This document shows, one piece after another, positions 15,587 to 23,792 of a stretch of 64,000 nt of DNA. The translations under genes and the position numbers were made by a program. A model generated the notes under the pieces. That model saw only the letters and a program-made list of their open reading frames with translations. It was not told where the DNA came from and ran no database searches. The stretch's first letter is position 1. Each line of letters opens with the position of its first letter. Origin of the DNA: an uncultured Christensenella sp. (GTDB taxonomy: Bacteria > Bacillota > Clostridia > Christensenellales > CAG-917); contig CAJTYG010000002.1 in NCBI GenBank assembly GCA_910584155.1, forward strand, positions 1 to 64,000, in the 5' to 3' direction.

Positions 15587-16459
15587 ATGGCATTTACAAG
15601 TAAAGACGTTATGGACCTTCGTCAACGCACAGGCGTCGGCATGATGGACTGCAAAAAGGCTCTTGTTGCTACCGACGGCGATATGGAGGCCGCTATCGAC
15701 TATTTGCGTGAGAGAGGTATGGCGCAAGCCGCCAAAAAGGAATCCCGTATCGCTGCCGAGGGCATCGTATTCACAGCAGGCAAAAACGGCAAGTTCGTTT
15801 TGCTTGAGGTCAACTGCGAATCCGACTTCGTGGCGGGCGGTCCTGTATTTAAAGAGTATGTGGCTAAGGTCGCAGATTATATCCTCGACAACACGACGGC
15901 ATCCGTCGCAGAGGTGGCAGAGGCAATGCAGACAGTCACCAACGAGTACGTTATGAAGATGGGCGAGAAGCTTTCTATCCGCCGCTTCACGGTGTACGAG
16001 GCAAACGACACCGAGGTCGACACCTATATCCATATGGGCGGCAAAATCGGCGTTATGGTCGAGGCAACTAAGGGCGCAAGCAAAGAGGTCATCCACGACG
16101 TGGCTCTTCAGATAGCGGCGGCAAACGCACAGTACGTCACCCGTGACGAGGTGCCCGCAAGCGAGGTCGAGCACGAGAAGGAAATTCTGAGAGCTCAGGC
16201 GCTCAACGAGGACAATCCGAAGCCCGCAGAAATCATCGAAAAGATGATGGTCGGCAGAATAAACAAATTCTATAAGGAAATCTGCCTTGTCGAGCAGCCT
16301 TTCGTAAAGGACAACGACGTGACTATCGCTCAGTATCTCAAAAAGAATGGCGACGCAGCTATCATCCGCTTCACACGTTACGCTATGGGCGAGGGCTTGC
16401 AGAAGAGAGAGGACGACTTCGTCGGCGAAGTAATGGCTCAGGCAGGCTTGAAAAAATAA
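15587..16459 (+). CDS. tsf: Elongation factor Ts
   Basis: EF-Ts exchanges GDP for GTP on EF-Tu. The N-terminal UBA-like module with VMDLRQRTGVGMMDCKKAL and the core TDF(I)-type motif, LLEVNCESDFVAGG, identify the family. At 290 aa it is full length. The C-terminus ends EVMAQAGLKK. An AGGAGT ribosome binding site precedes the ATG and a strong terminator follows. The pairing with rpsB is the standard bacterial one. Confidence 0.98.
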   Translation: MAFTSKDVMDLRQRTGVGMMDCKKALVATDGDMEAAIDYLRERGMAQAAKKESRIAAEGIVFTAGKNGKFVLLEVNCESDFVAGGPVFKEYVAKVADYILDNTTASVAEVAEAMQTVTNEYVMKMGEKLSIRRFTVYEANDTEVDTYIHMGGKIGVMVEATKGASKEVIHDVALQIAAANAQYVTRDEVPASEVEHEKEILRAQALNEDNPKPAEIIEKMMVGRINKFYKEICLVEQPFVKDNDVTIAQYLKKNGDAAIIRFTRYAMGEGLQKREDDFVGEVMAQAGLKK

Positions 16460-16466
16460 TAAATCG

Positions 16467-16493
16467 GGGAATGCGATTTGCATTCCCTTTTTT
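16467..16493 (+). terminator. Intrinsic terminator after tsf
   Basis: GGGAATGC / GCATTCCC with loop GATTT is followed by TTTTTT. Confidence 0.9.
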
Positions 16494-16553
16494 ATGTAAT
16501 AAATTGCGTTTGTTTGCAAAACATACGCTTAGATATACGATTGAGGTGTAATT

Positions 16554-17315
16554 ATGATAGAAAATGAAACCGATATGACAGAGTGCGCACACTTTGAACT
16601 CGATCCGTCCGTAAAATTCAAGCGTGTCATAATAAAGCTGTCGGGCGAGGCGCTTGCGGGGGATAGCGGAATGGGCATAGATATGAAAAAGCTCGATTAC
16701 GTTTGCGACGAGATCGCCGACATACGCAAAATGGGCGTAGAGATAGGCATTGTCATAGGCGGAGGCAACTTCTGGCGGGGACGTCAGGCGGACGAAAAGA
16801 TGAACCGCTCTACCGCAGACCATATGGGAATGCTCGCAACCGTTATGAATGCGCTTGCAATACAGGACAGGCTCGAGCAGCATAACATTCCCGTCAGAGT
16901 GCAGACTGCGCTCACTATCACGAAGGTCGCCGAACCGTATATCCTGCGTAAGGCGGTGCGCCATTTTGAAAAGGGCAGAATTGTGATTTTTGCCTGCGGA
17001 ACGGGCAATCCGTATTTTTCGACGGATACGGGCGCTGCGCTTCGCTCCTGCGAGATAGGTGCGGACGCTCTACTGCTTGCAAAAAATGTGGACGGCGTGT
17101 ACGACAGCGATCCTAAGCTCAATAAGGACGCCAAAAAGTTTGATAAGCTTAGCTATATGCAGGTCATCTCGCTCGGACTTAAGGCTATGGATACGACAGC
17201 TATCACGATGTGTATGGACAACAACGTGCCCATAATCGCATTCAGTCTTATGGAAAAGGACAGCATAAAACGTGCGGTCTGCGGCGAGCCTATCGGTACG
17301 CTTATATCTAAATAA
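16554..17315 (+). CDS. pyrH: UMP kinase
   Basis: PyrH phosphorylates UMP to UDP with ATP and is a hexamer of amino-acid-kinase-fold subunits. Seen: VIIKLSGEALAG (about 24-35), IVIGGGNFWRGRQ, DHMGMLATVMNALA, and GTGNPYFSTDTGAALR, the UMP- and GTP-responsive family blocks. At 253 aa there is an N-terminal extension of about ten residues (MIENETDMTECAHF); an internal ATG at codon 8 is an alternative start, but GAGGTG is placed for the first ATG. It is monocistronic here, separated from frr by repeats, whereas pyrH-frr is usually contiguous. Confidence 0.97.
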   Translation: MIENETDMTECAHFELDPSVKFKRVIIKLSGEALAGDSGMGIDMKKLDYVCDEIADIRKMGVEIGIVIGGGNFWRGRQADEKMNRSTADHMGMLATVMNALAIQDRLEQHNIPVRVQTALTITKVAEPYILRKAVRHFEKGRIVIFACGTGNPYFSTDTGAALRSCEIGADALLLAKNVDGVYDSDPKLNKDAKKFDKLSYMQVISLGLKAMDTTAITMCMDNNVPIIAFSLMEKDSIKRAVCGEPIGTLISK

Positions 17316-17331
17316 TTGTGAGTTTAATTGT

Positions 17332-17369
17332 AAAAAGCCGTCGCAGATGAAAGCCTGCGACGGCTTTTT
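17332..17369. terminator. Intrinsic terminator after pyrH
   Basis: The 15-bp stem (AAAAAGCCGTCGCAG with its complement ending CGGCTTTTT) has a short loop. Runs of A and T on the two sides make it work in both directions. Confidence 0.9.
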
Positions 17370-17394
17370 GTAACTACATTCGTCGTGTACTTTA

Positions 17395-17650
17395 AATGAG
17401 ATAACCCCCTCTTTCCGGTCTCGCCGGAATTTCTCCCCCACTCGTATAGGGCAGTATTCTCTATCATACTACACATCGCTCGTGGGGGCGACAATCGGCA
17501 CTCGTGAACAACTGCCGTCCTCTTATTATGTCACTCGCTCGCAAGCAAAAAAACAACACTGCTTGCTCGCTTGTACTTTTTGTCGCACTTCGGCACTCAC
17601 TTTGGCGCTCGCCCTGCGAGCGCTTGTTCTAAGCTTCGCAATGAGTGTAG
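17395..17650 (+). repeat. Repeat D, copy 1
   Basis: It begins with CCCCCTCTTTCCGGTCTCGCC, includes TTTCTCCCCCACTC, then GTGGGGGCGACAATCGG, alternating CACTCG/CGAGCG blocks, and ends GCGCTTGTTCTAAGCTTCGC. The GTGGGGGCGAC block can pair with the earlier CTCCCCCAC. It has no coding frame supported by start signals or family similarity. A short tail copy (CGAGCGCTTGTTCTAAGCTTC) recurs at 17828-17855. Confidence 0.65.
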
Positions 17651-17652
17651 GG

Positions 17653-17818
17653 GAACAATCCCCTCACTGCTCAGTCACGCAAAGCGTGACTTTGCAGAGC
17701 TCCCCTTACTAAGGGGAGCCATAATAGGGTGGCACACTTCGTGTGTTTTGCTGGTTTTTAGCTTTGAAAATGGGATAGGGTCTGGATTGCTTCGGCAGTA
17801 AATGCCTCGCAATGACGG
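17653..17818 (+). repeat. Repeats B and A between pyrH and frr
   Basis: A B copy (17653-17726) has an enlarged first hairpin GTCACGCAAAGCGTGAC. It is followed by a GGCACACTTCGTGTG hairpin and an A copy (17781-17818) with a longer centre (AGTAAATG). With the D unit, this accounts for most of the 660-bp gap. Bases 17870-17919 are plain A/T-rich upstream sequence of the frr promoter. Confidence 0.75.
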
Positions 17819-17919
17819 ATAACGGTGCCTTGCGAGCGCTTGTTCTAAGCTTCGCAACGGGGTGCGGGGACGTAAAAACACTTTATAATAATTTATATAA
17901 GTATAAATAGTATTTAGTA

Positions 17920-17948
17920 TTGATTTATCCAAAAACCTTTGTTATAAT
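17920..17948 (+). promoter_or_regulatory. Promoter of the frr-uppS-cdsA-dxr-rseP-ispG operon
   Basis: TTGATT, a 17-bp spacer and TATAAT. The -10 ends 28 bp before the frr ATG. This is the only obvious promoter before about 25.4 kb, and the genes that follow overlap or nearly touch. Confidence 0.7.
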
Positions 17949-17976
17949 TTATGTAACATACCTGTGGAGGTTTTTT

Positions 17977-18552
17977 ATGTCGTATAATATCGAAGAAGTT
18001 GATTTGATTTTTGAGGATTTCAACGAAAAGCTTGAAAAAGTCATGAACAATTATAAAACAGAGCTGCGCTCACTGCGTGCAGGCAGGGCAAATCCGCACA
18101 TACTCGACAAGGTGGTGGCGGACTATTACGGTACGCCCACGCCCATAAACAATATGGCAAATATCAGCGTGCCCGAGGCTCGTTTGCTTGTGATATCGCC
18201 GTGGGACAAATCGCAGCTCAAGTCCATTGAAAAGGCTATACTTGCGGCAAATATCGGGCTTACGCCAAACAACGACGGGCAGGTCATTCGCCTCATATTC
18301 CCCGAGCTTACGGAGGAACGCCGCCGCAGTACAGTCAAAGAGGCAAAAACCTTGGTCGAAGAGGCGAAGATAGTTATGCGTAACGCTCGCCGTGACGCTA
18401 TAGACGAGCTCAAAAAGCTTCAGAAATCCACCGTCATCACCGAGGACGATTTGAAAAATCTTACGGCGGACGTCGATAAGGCTCTTGCGGCTAAGACCGA
18501 CGAGGTAGATAAGCTGTTTAAGGATAAAGAACAGGAGATTTTGTCTATCTGA
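17977..18552 (+). CDS. frr: Ribosome recycling factor
   Basis: RRF splits post-termination ribosomes with EF-G. This 191-aa protein has the typical LRAGRANPHILDKV, YYGTPTPINNMANISVPEAR, ISPWDKSQLKSIEKAI and LTEERRRS blocks. The long N- and C-terminal helices flank the beta domain. GGAGG at 17966-17970 selects this ATG over an upstream start. Its TGA overlaps the uppS ATG (TGATG), indicating translational coupling. Confidence 0.97.
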   Translation: MSYNIEEVDLIFEDFNEKLEKVMNNYKTELRSLRAGRANPHILDKVVADYYGTPTPINNMANISVPEARLLVISPWDKSQLKSIEKAILAANIGLTPNNDGQVIRLIFPELTEERRRSTVKEAKTLVEEAKIVMRNARRDAIDELKKLQKSTVITEDDLKNLTADVDKALAAKTDEVDKLFKDKEQEILSI

Positions 18553-19205
18553 TGGAGCCAAAACATATCGCTTTTATTATGGACGGAAACGGCAGGTGGG
18601 CGACAGCACACGGGCTCGGGCGCAAGGACGGCTATGCGGCAGGACTTGACGCCTTGAAAAGAGTGCTCGCCGCTTGTGTAAAGCACAAGGTCGAGGTCGT
18701 TTCCGTCTATGCGTTTTCAACCGAAAACCTCGCACGTCCAGACGATGAGATAGCGGCGATAATGAACGTCGTAAAAAGCTTCAATCTGTCCTATGACGGG
18801 GATATGAAGATAATCTATATGGGCGATATAGACGCTCTTGACGACGACGTGGCAGACAGCGTGCGTCTTGTTGAGGACAGGACTGCAGGCAACAGCCAAA
18901 TCACCCTCAACATTGCGCTCAACTACGGTGCGCAGGACGATATTTCACGTGCCTGCCTGCTGTCATACGATCACAACGATTTCACGCCGAAGGGCTTTGA
19001 AAAACGGTTGTCCACGGCGGGACTTCCGCCTCTCGACGCACTCGTGCGCACGGGCGGCGAAAAGCGGCTGTCCAACTTTATGCTGTATGAGTGCGCTTAC
19101 AGCGAGCTGTTTTTCCTCGACAAAATGTGGCCCGATATGGACGGCGACGACGTGGAACGCATATTTGCGGAATTTGAAAAACGCAACAGAAAATTCGGGA
19201 AATAA
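18552..19205 (+). CDS. uppS: Undecaprenyl diphosphate synthase (cis-prenyltransferase)
   Basis: UppS condenses isopentenyl-PP units onto farnesyl-PP to give the C55 lipid carrier for cell-wall synthesis. MDGNGRWA (10-17, catalytic Asp11), FSTEN (55-59), LNYGAQDDISRA and the C-terminal LVRTGGEKRLSNFMLYECAY-type block (about 165-184) are all present. At 217 aa it is about 25-30 residues shorter than usual, apparently through loop shortening after residue 75. RTGGE replaces the common RTSGE. It overlaps frr by one base and precedes cdsA by 9 bp. Confidence 0.95.
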   Translation: MEPKHIAFIMDGNGRWATAHGLGRKDGYAAGLDALKRVLAACVKHKVEVVSVYAFSTENLARPDDEIAAIMNVVKSFNLSYDGDMKIIYMGDIDALDDDVADSVRLVEDRTAGNSQITLNIALNYGAQDDISRACLLSYDHNDFTPKGFEKRLSTAGLPPLDALVRTGGEKRLSNFMLYECAYSELFFLDKMWPDMDGDDVERIFAEFEKRNRKFGK

Positions 19206-19214
19206 TTTACGCTT

Positions 19215-20198
19215 ATGTTGAAAAGGACTGTTACAGGCATTATTCTGATCGCTTTTCTTGCAGGCTTTATGGTCTGCGGATATTTTGTCAGCCCCATTTT
19301 TGTGGATATGCTCATTCTCATCTTTCTTGCGGGAGCCGTCTACGAGATGCGCAAGTGCCTCAAGGACGTCGGCTACGATATGTATATATCGCCGACAGTC
19401 GTTGCGCTTGTGTGCGCATATCCCGTGTTTTATCTTATGCAGCACTTCATAGGCGGAAGCGCAGGCATACAGGGCTTGCTCATCGTTTTTCTTGTCAGCT
19501 TTATGATGTGCCTGAGCATCTTTACGTTCAGACCGCTTATGCGCAAAAAAAATGACGTACAGCAGGCTGCCGACGGTGAAAACGAGATACAAAGCGGCGT
19601 GTCCGAGATAAAAAAGGGCAATATAAACGACCTGCTTGCAAACGTATTTGTCATCGTCTATCCGATGATATTTATGTCGGTGGCGTGGGTGATAGGCTAT
19701 AAATACAGTGCGATATTCGCAGTGCTTTTCGCCGTGGTCGTGCCGATAATAGGCAGCGATATGTTCGCTTATTTTTTGGGCTCGCTCATAGGCGGCAAAA
19801 AGCTTTGCCCGTCAATCAGCCCCAAAAAGACGGTCGCAGGCGGAGTAGGCGGACTTTTGGGCGGAATGGTGATGGCTATTCTGTTTTGGGTGGTGTTCGA
19901 GTACGTCGGCAGCCTCGCTCCGAAGTTTGCCGCAGGGTGCGGATATATTCCGTTTATCTCCCACTCGGACGGCGGCTGGATGTGGAAAAGTGCGCTCATC
20001 TACCTTGCAATAGGGCTTGTCTGCGGCGCAGTGTCGGAAATAGGCGACCTTGCTGCGTCAAGCATAAAGAGGGCAATAGGCATAAAGGACTACGGAAAGA
20101 TATTCCCCGGACACGGCGGCTTTATGGACAGAATAGACAGCGTGATGTACTGCCTTGTCGTTTTGCTGATATCATTTAGCTGCATATACGGTTATTAA
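19215..20198 (+). CDS. cdsA: Phosphatidate cytidylyltransferase
   Basis: CdsA makes CDP-diacylglycerol from phosphatidate and CTP at the membrane. It has multiple hydrophobic helices, and the family signature near the C-terminus is clear: SSIKRAIGIKDYGKIFPGHGG followed by FMDRIDS. At 327 aa it is longer than the 270-aa typical form because of an extra hydrophilic loop around residues 110-140 (KKNDVQQAADGENEIQ). It sits between uppS and dxr, the canonical Firmicutes order. Confidence 0.95.
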   Translation: MLKRTVTGIILIAFLAGFMVCGYFVSPIFVDMLILIFLAGAVYEMRKCLKDVGYDMYISPTVVALVCAYPVFYLMQHFIGGSAGIQGLLIVFLVSFMMCLSIFTFRPLMRKKNDVQQAADGENEIQSGVSEIKKGNINDLLANVFVIVYPMIFMSVAWVIGYKYSAIFAVLFAVVVPIIGSDMFAYFLGSLIGGKKLCPSISPKKTVAGGVGGLLGGMVMAILFWVVFEYVGSLAPKFAAGCGYIPFISHSDGGWMWKSALIYLAIGLVCGAVSEIGDLAASSIKRAIGIKDYGKIFPGHGGFMDRIDSVMYCLVVLLISFSCIYGY

Positions 20199-20199
20199 A

Positions 20200-21351
20200 A
20201 TGAAAACTATCACGGTACTCGGCAGCACGGGCTCTGTCGGACGGCAGGTGCTCGACGTTATTTCAAAATATCCCAACCGCTACAAGGTGGTCGGGCTTTC
20301 GGCATATAAAAATGAAAGCCTTTTGCGTGAGCAGCTTGATAAATTCAACCCCTATTATTACTATTTTCCGTCTGGCTCGATAGAACTTCAGCCATCCGTT
20401 TTCGACCTTCTTGAGGACTCCCGCTATTCACGGTGCGTGCAGTCCCTCGAAGAGCTTGCGGCGTTGCCTGCCGATATCGTGGTCTTGGCGGTGAGCGGCA
20501 TTGCGGGGCTTTGGAGCGCAGTAAAGGTGCTGTCCCGTGGCGGCACGCTCGCTATTGCCAACAAGGAAACTATCGTCTGCGCAGGCAGACACTTAAAGGC
20601 GCTTGAAAAGAAATACGGCGGCAAAATTCTGCCCCTCGATACAGAGCACTCGGCAATATTCAGCTGTCTCAGGGGCGAGGACAAAAAGCAGGTAAAAAGG
20701 CTTATACTCACCGCAAGCGGCGGGGCACTAAGAGATATGCCGCTTAATGAGCTTTCAAAGGTGACGGCGGAGCAGGCTTTAAGGCACCCCGTATGGAATA
20801 TGGGGAAAAAGGTAACCATTGACTGTGCGACGCTTTTCAATAAAGGGCTTGAGGTGATAGAGGCTATGCGGCTGTTTGAGGTGGACGCAGACAGCGTTGA
20901 CGTCGTTATGCACAGAGAAAGCATTGTACATTCGCTTGTGGAATTTAGCGACAACGGAATGAAAGGACTGTTTTCCACGCCCGATATGCGCCTTGCCATA
21001 GATACTGCGCTGTCATATCCTGCGCACGGAAAGGAAATAATTAAGCCCCTTGACCTCGCAAGCGTGGGAAGCCTTACGTTTGCCGCACCCGATTTTGAAA
21101 GATATCCTTGCCTAAAGCTTGCTATCGAGGCGTCAAAGGCGGGCGAGGGCGCTTGCATTGCGCTGTCCGCAGCCGACGAGGTGCTTGTGGAGGAATTTTT
21201 GGCAGGCAGGATAAAATTTACGGATATCGCAGCGGCGCTCAAAAAGGTGCTGACAAAATTTTGCAAAACAGGCGACGTGGCGCTTGACGACGTATTAGGT
21301 ATAGATGAGGCGGCTCGCAAATATACTTACAGTGTGATAGGAGTTAAATAG
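20200..21351 (+). CDS. dxr: 1-deoxy-D-xylulose 5-phosphate reductoisomerase
   Basis: Dxr catalyses the committed NADPH-dependent step of the MEP isoprenoid pathway. Seen: the GSTGSVG nucleotide-binding loop (8-14), NKETIVCAG, LDTEHSAIFSCL with metal-binding Asp/Glu, LTASGGALRD, and HPVWNMGKKVTIDCATLFNKG. At 383 aa it is full length. It starts one base after the cdsA stop and its TAG shares a base with the GTG of rseP. Its product pathway supplies the substrate for UppS two genes upstream. Confidence 0.97.
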   Translation: MKTITVLGSTGSVGRQVLDVISKYPNRYKVVGLSAYKNESLLREQLDKFNPYYYYFPSGSIELQPSVFDLLEDSRYSRCVQSLEELAALPADIVVLAVSGIAGLWSAVKVLSRGGTLAIANKETIVCAGRHLKALEKKYGGKILPLDTEHSAIFSCLRGEDKKQVKRLILTASGGALRDMPLNELSKVTAEQALRHPVWNMGKKVTIDCATLFNKGLEVIEAMRLFEVDADSVDVVMHRESIVHSLVEFSDNGMKGLFSTPDMRLAIDTALSYPAHGKEIIKPLDLASVGSLTFAAPDFERYPCLKLAIEASKAGEGACIALSAADEVLVEEFLAGRIKFTDIAAALKKVLTKFCKTGDVALDDVLGIDEAARKYTYSVIGVK

Positions 21352-22670
21352 TGCAGATAGGTATATTGCTGTCAGTGACCGCAGGCGAGGTTTTTAAATA
21401 TATAGGATACGTTATCGTGGCGCTGCTTGCGCTTATGATAATGATAGTCATACACGAGCTTGGACATTACACCGCAGGCAAGCTGCTCGGCTTTAAAATA
21501 GACGAGTTTGCAATAGGCTTCGGTCCTGCCATTTTCAAACGTAAAAATAAAAAGACGGGCGAAATGTTCAGCATACGCCCGTTTCCCATTGGCGGCTTTT
21601 GCTCATTCCACGGCGAGGACGCCGACGGCGCTTTGCTTGACGAGCAGGGCAATCAGATAAAGGACGAAAACGGCAACGTCGTAAAGGACCCCGACGCATT
21701 CAACAATCAAAAGGCGTGGAAGCGCCTTATCGTGCTGTTTGCGGGGGCGTTTATGAATTTTTTAAGCGCAATCGTCATCATTACGATATATTTTTCGGCA
21801 TACGGACAGATTTTGCCGAGCATTGTGGACGTATACGACAGTCCGTCCTACGAGAGCGTGTTTCAGTCGGGCGACGCAATTTTAAATATAAACGGTAAGC
21901 AGGTCAATATCGTGTCCGACGAGGACATCGTAAACGCCTTTTCAAAGGTGGGCGACAGCGCAAAATTCAAGGTGCTGCGTGACGGCAAGCGTATTTCCTT
22001 TACGGCGCACAAATTTTATTACAGTCCGTTTGAGGAAGGCGACCTTATAACGCATATAAACGGCACGGAGCTGAGTGTGGCGATACCGTATTCGCAGCTA
22101 AAAAACGAGGAGCTTGCCAACACCGACGAGGCGATAACTCTGACTATCGCCAACACCGATAGCGAGGGCAACCCCGTAAGCACTACGACAAACGTGAGAC
22201 GTGTCGCAAATCCCGACGACCCCGAGGGTTACTACAGCTACGGCTTCGGGCTTACGAGAAGCATTGCCCGTGTGAAGCTGCCTTTCTTTTTGGCACTTGG
22301 CAGGTCGTTTGGCTTCAGCTTCTTTATCGTGTTTAAGATACTTGCGTCCTTGGGCGCACTCATCACGGGCAAGATAGGGCTTGAGGCGGCAGGCGGCACG
22401 ATAACGACTATAGGCGTTATGGCAAAGGTTTCGGCGCTCGGCTTTGACAGCTTCCTGTACGTGGTCGCAATCATATCCGCAAACCTCGCAGTGATGAATT
22501 TACTGCCGTTTCCTGCGCTTGACGGAAGCAGAATGCTGTTTACGCTGATAGAAATAATATTCCGAAAACCAGTGCCGAGAAAGATAGAGGGCATTATCCA
22601 TACCGTGGGTTTGATATTGCTTATCGTGCTCGCCGTGTTTTTGGATATTTTCCATTTGGTGAAGGCATAA
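21351..22670 (+). CDS. rseP: Site-2 intramembrane metalloprotease (RseP/RasP family)
   Basis: This membrane-embedded zinc protease cuts anti-sigma factors and signal-peptide remnants. HELGHY (35-40) supplies the zinc ligands, and NLLPFPALDGSRM near the C-terminus supplies the third ligand region. A PDZ-like region spans about residues 150-215 (GDAILNINGKQV). At 439 aa it has four hydrophobic segments. The loop at about 85-125 (GEDADGALLDEQGNQIKDENG) is longer than in many homologues. The start is GTG, overlapping the dxr stop. Confidence 0.95.
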   Translation: MQIGILLSVTAGEVFKYIGYVIVALLALMIMIVIHELGHYTAGKLLGFKIDEFAIGFGPAIFKRKNKKTGEMFSIRPFPIGGFCSFHGEDADGALLDEQGNQIKDENGNVVKDPDAFNNQKAWKRLIVLFAGAFMNFLSAIVIITIYFSAYGQILPSIVDVYDSPSYESVFQSGDAILNINGKQVNIVSDEDIVNAFSKVGDSAKFKVLRDGKRISFTAHKFYYSPFEEGDLITHINGTELSVAIPYSQLKNEELANTDEAITLTIANTDSEGNPVSTTTNVRRVANPDDPEGYYSYGFGLTRSIARVKLPFFLALGRSFGFSFFIVFKILASLGALITGKIGLEAAGGTITTIGVMAKVSALGFDSFLYVVAIISANLAVMNLLPFPALDGSRMLFTLIEIIFRKPVPRKIEGIIHTVGLILLIVLAVFLDIFHLVKA

Positions 22671-22694
22671 ATAAATTTTTACAAAGGAATCGCT

Positions 22695-23747
22695 ATGCAA
22701 AGAAGACGTACAAGACAGGTTTCTGTAGGAAATGTGAAAATTGGCGGCGACGCACCGATTTCGGTACAGTCGATGCTCAATACTAAAACAGTGGACGTTG
22801 AGGGAAGTATCAGACAGATAGAAAGCCTGAAAGCCGTCGGCTGCGATCTCATTCGCCTTGCCGTCCCCGACGAGGCGTCCTGCGCTGCGTTTGGCGAAAT
22901 TGTAAGGCATACGGGCCTGCCGCTGATTGCCGACGTGCATTACAGCTACAGGCTTGCGCACCTTGCGCTTGACAACGGGGCTAAAAAAATACGCATAAAC
23001 CCCGGCAATATGACTGATTTTTCAAGCATAAAGGCACTTGCGCAGCGTATGAGCGATATGGGCGTGCCCGTGCGTGTGGGGGTGAACGGCGGTTCGCTTG
23101 ACGACAGGTTTAAGGGAATGGACGAGGCACGTGCTCTGTGCGAAAGTGCGCTGGAGTGCGCAAACGTGTTTGAAAACGCAGGGCTAAAGGATATCGTCGT
23201 TGCGATAAAGGCGAGCGACACGCTTGTGAATATAGAGGCAAACAGAATGATAGCTTCGCTTTGCGACTATCCGCTGCATATAGGCGTGACGGAGGCGGGT
23301 ACACTGCGCACGGGGCTGATAAAATCGGCGATAGGCATTTCCACGCTGCTTGGCGAGGGCATAGGCGATACGCTGAGGGTGTCGCTGTCGGCGGACGTGA
23401 CTGAAGAAACGCTTGCAGGCAGAAAGATACTTCAGACGCTCGGACTTTTAAAAAATGCTGTTGAGGTGGTTTCGTGTCCCACCTGCGCAAGGACGGAAAT
23501 AGACGTCGAGGGGCTTGCAAACAAAATTGAGTTGATGACGGCGGGCATAAGTAAGCCGCTTAAAATATCCGTGCTCGGCTGTCCTTTGAACGGCATAGGC
23601 GAGGGCGAAAACAGCGATATCGGCATTGCGGGCGGCAAGGATAAATCCGTGCTGATGCTTGACGGCAAGGTGCGTAAGACCGTGACAAACGACGTTCTGT
23701 TTGCCGAGTTTAAAGCTCTGCTTGACTTAAAAACCAAACAAGTATAA
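22695..23747 (+). CDS. ispG: 4-hydroxy-3-methylbut-2-enyl diphosphate synthase (flavodoxin)
   Basis: IspG (GcpE) reduces methylerythritol cyclodiphosphate to HMBPP using a 4Fe-4S cluster. Seen: a TIM-barrel half with PISVQSMLNTKT, LIRLAVPDE, ADVHYSYRLA, KIRINPGN and VRVGVNGGSLD, then cluster ligands Cys261 and Cys264 (SCPTCART) and a third Cys about 33 residues later (LGCPLNGIGEGE). At 350 aa it is the standard length for Firmicutes. It is the second MEP step in this operon. Confidence 0.97.
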   Translation: MQRRRTRQVSVGNVKIGGDAPISVQSMLNTKTVDVEGSIRQIESLKAVGCDLIRLAVPDEASCAAFGEIVRHTGLPLIADVHYSYRLAHLALDNGAKKIRINPGNMTDFSSIKALAQRMSDMGVPVRVGVNGGSLDDRFKGMDEARALCESALECANVFENAGLKDIVVAIKASDTLVNIEANRMIASLCDYPLHIGVTEAGTLRTGLIKSAIGISTLLGEGIGDTLRVSLSADVTEETLAGRKILQTLGLLKNAVEVVSCPTCARTEIDVEGLANKIELMTAGISKPLKISVLGCPLNGIGEGENSDIGIAGGKDKSVLMLDGKVRKTVTNDVLFAEFKALLDLKTKQV

Positions 23748-23792
23748 CAAAAATCACAAAATAATAGAATACTTCGCACTGTTGAGGTAATT

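Noticed and set aside
17371..17976. Hidden tRNA or small RNA gene between pyrH and frr
   Set aside because: No T-loop (GTTCRANNC) with matching acceptor stem was seen; repeats D, B and A account for the sequence.
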